From: an uncultured Bacteroidota bacterium
Lineage (GTDB): Bacteria > Bacteroidota > Bacteroidia > Chitinophagales > LD1
DNA: 64,000 nt
Reading direction: 5' to 3'
Assembly: GCA_903919075.1 (NCBI GenBank)
Contig: CAIXGR010000017.1
Span: 1 to 64,000, forward strand
Below, in pieces: positions 62,941 to 64,000 of the stretch (position 1 is the first letter of the stretch; each line of letters starts with the position of its first letter). A program made the position numbers and the translations under genes. The notes below the pieces were generated by a model. That model saw nothing but the letters and a program-made list of their open reading frames with translations, was not told where the DNA came from and searched no databases.

Positions 62941-64000
62941 CTAGTACGTAATAATCTTTGAGTTTTTTAACTTACGTAAATGCCCGCGGATTATTTTCTG
63001 CGACTCCATATCGTCTTCATCATGTTTTATAATTTCTTTCAGATTAGCCGGAGTGGCCTCTGTAAGTTCCGGATTAAAATAGCCAAAGCCTTTATAAATA
63101 TTATTTTCTATCCAAATAACCGAATGCTCATCGGGATGAATGCCGGTGCCTATTACAAAAAAACTAAAGTGTTTGTATAAATGTTTTTTGATGGCCCTTT
63201 CAATATTGCTGTTAAAGTTTTTTTGCGATTTGGCATCAATTCCCTTTTCTTTCATTTTGGAGCGTACAGCAAACCAGGTATGCAGGCTATTATCTTTTAT
63301 AATTTTGCCCAGCACTTTATTGGCAATAGCCTTTGAAACAAAGCGCATCATCAAAGTGCCATTTTGCCAGTCAAGCGGATGTATTTTTAGTTGATTGAAT
63401 CCGGCCTCGTCAACATCAATAAAAATGCCGTGTGTAAAAACCTGGATGCGCGGCTTCTTATTAAATTCTGGTAAATGTAACTTTGTCTCGCGGTAGGCTA
63501 GTAACTTTGCAATCAACTCGTTGCCTGAAAGTTCGTAATCAATATTGCGCACCAGTTCAAACATCCGTTTCATTTCAGCGCTATCAGCTGGTTTCGAAAA
63601 TTCGCTGATTACCTTTTTTCTAATATTCTTAGAGCTATCTAAATACAATACTTTCCCTACTTCATCTTTGTAATAAAACACTCCGGCATCCTCTGGTAGT
63701 TTTTCAATTTCGGCTTTAGATAAGTAGGGCGGCAGCAAATCCATGTCAATACCATGGTTCAATTCAATTTCAATATATCTTGCAGCAGCTGGCTTGGATA
63801 AAATCATCGAGAACAATCGAACAGTTGCTTCTGCATCGCCATAAGCCCGGTGCCGGTTAGTTATGTCTATGCCTAAGCTATCGCATATATTTCCTAAGCT
63901 GTACGATTCGAAACCTGGAAGTGCCTTGCGTGCCAAATTAACTGTGTCAATTTGCCTGCGGTTAAAATCTATACCCAGGCGCCTGAACTCCTGCCGAAGC
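62941..64000 (-). CDS. Exonuclease/GIY-YIG domain protein, N-terminus cut by window end
   Basis: The C-terminal 352 residues or so of a protein with a DnaQ-like 3'-5' exonuclease domain (tail visible: LPGFESYSLGNICDSLGI and HRAYGDAEATVRLF) followed by a GIY-YIG-type domain (LPEDAGVFYYKDEVGKVLYL, then DSSKNIRKKVISEF and SGNELIAKLLAYRE) and a long C-terminal part. The frame is open to the right edge and reads on as exonuclease sequence (RRLGIDFNRRQIDTVNLARK); the TTG at 63936 is internal. In the GIY-YIG part the YIG motif has become YLD and the GIY tyrosine is Phe, while the Arg and Glu remain, so nuclease activity is doubtful. Its role may be in DNA repair. Confidence 0.85.
   Translation of the reverse strand, partial: LRQEFRRLGIDFNRRQIDTVNLARKALPGFESYSLGNICDSLGIDITNRHRAYGDAEATVRLFSMILSKPAAARYIEIELNHGIDMDLLPPYLSKAEIEKLPEDAGVFYYKDEVGKVLYLDSSKNIRKKVISEFSKPADSAEMKRMFELVRNIDYELSGNELIAKLLAYRETKLHLPEFNKKPRIQVFTHGIFIDVDEAGFNQLKIHPLDWQNGTLMMRFVSKAIANKVLGKIIKDNSLHTWFAVRSKMKEKGIDAKSQKNFNSNIERAIKKHLYKHFSFFVIGTGIHPDEHSVIWIENNIYKGFGYFNPELTEATPANLKEIIKHDEDDMESQKIIRGHLRKLKNSKIITY

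Noticed and set aside
1-64000. Search for tRNA, rRNA, CRISPR arrays, insertion sequences, prophage or integration sites
   Set aside because: No cloverleaf-like intergenic sequence, regularly spaced repeat, transposase, integrase or terminal inverted repeat was seen; gaps are short and the gene content is chromosomal housekeeping and envelope genes.

Overview
This window is chromosomal DNA from a member of the Bacteroidota, most likely a free-living, gliding, aerobic member of the Chitinophagales/Sphingobacteriales type (the phylum is well supported, the order is a guess). The evidence is a near-complete set of phylum-specific genes: type IX secretion (T9SS) and gliding genes gldB, gldJ, porP/sprF-like, porU, porV and porG; three secreted proteins ending in T9SS type A sorting domains; DUF3078, DUF1361 and DUF6089 proteins; TAnnTTTG-like -7 promoter boxes instead of E. 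coli-type promoters; and no Shine-Dalgarno signals worth noting. I see no rRNA, tRNA, CRISPR array, insertion sequence, phage or attachment site. Coding density is high and no gap exceeds 300 bases; the longest gaps (20976-21269, 47934-48188, 8515-8761, 45410-45712) are described in the features or findings.

Layout. 1-8514: end of urocanate hydratase (histidine breakdown), an acyl-CoA dehydrogenase divergent from inorganic pyrophosphatase and a thioredoxin-like protein, gldB divergent from nadE, and a heptose-1-phosphate adenylyltransferase/flippase-like pair. 8762-19583: a T9SS cargo protein, a class A penicillin-binding protein, uvrC, a GH1 glycosidase, a large glycine-rich surface protein and a small barrel protein. 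19694-26949: fabH with a YHS lipoprotein, a PpiD-like foldase, a small secreted protein, a DUF1361 membrane cluster, and a winged-helix/DinB/membrane operon. 27132-38288: a TolC/HlyD pair without a pump, CvpA, YqeY, kynurenine 3-monooxygenase, a T9SS subtilase, recJ, adk and an oxidoreductase. 38400-45409: PPK2, the phenylacetyl-CoA epoxidase operon paaABCD with a TetR regulator, and a padR/pspC/DUF2807 operon. 45713-64000: DUF3078 barrel, polyprenyl synthase, D15-like barrel, murF, then the T9SS block gldJ-porP | porU-porV, nadK, porG, an M1 peptidase with a sorting domain, and a partial exonuclease/GIY-YIG protein.

How the genes work together. The main theme is export and surface display: PorU (sortase) and PorV (shuttle barrel), the GldJ ring lipoprotein, PorP/SprF and PorG belong to the machine, while the 744-aa protein, the S8 protease and the M1 peptidase look like its cargo. 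A second theme is envelope building (PBP1A, MurF, polyprenyl diphosphate synthase, RfaE2, FabH, PpiD). A third is catabolism of amino acids and aromatics (HutU, KMO, PaaABCD, acyl-CoA dehydrogenase), and a fourth is nucleotide, NAD and phosphate metabolism (NadE, NadK, KMO, Adk, PPK2, Ppa). Nothing here forms an obviously new defence or mobile system. The parts that most deserve a second look are the glycine-rich ALK-like surface protein without a sorting domain, the Gln/Pro-rich tail on PorV, the repeat-like insert in the NadE linker, the orphan TolC/HlyD pair and the degenerate GIY-YIG domain.
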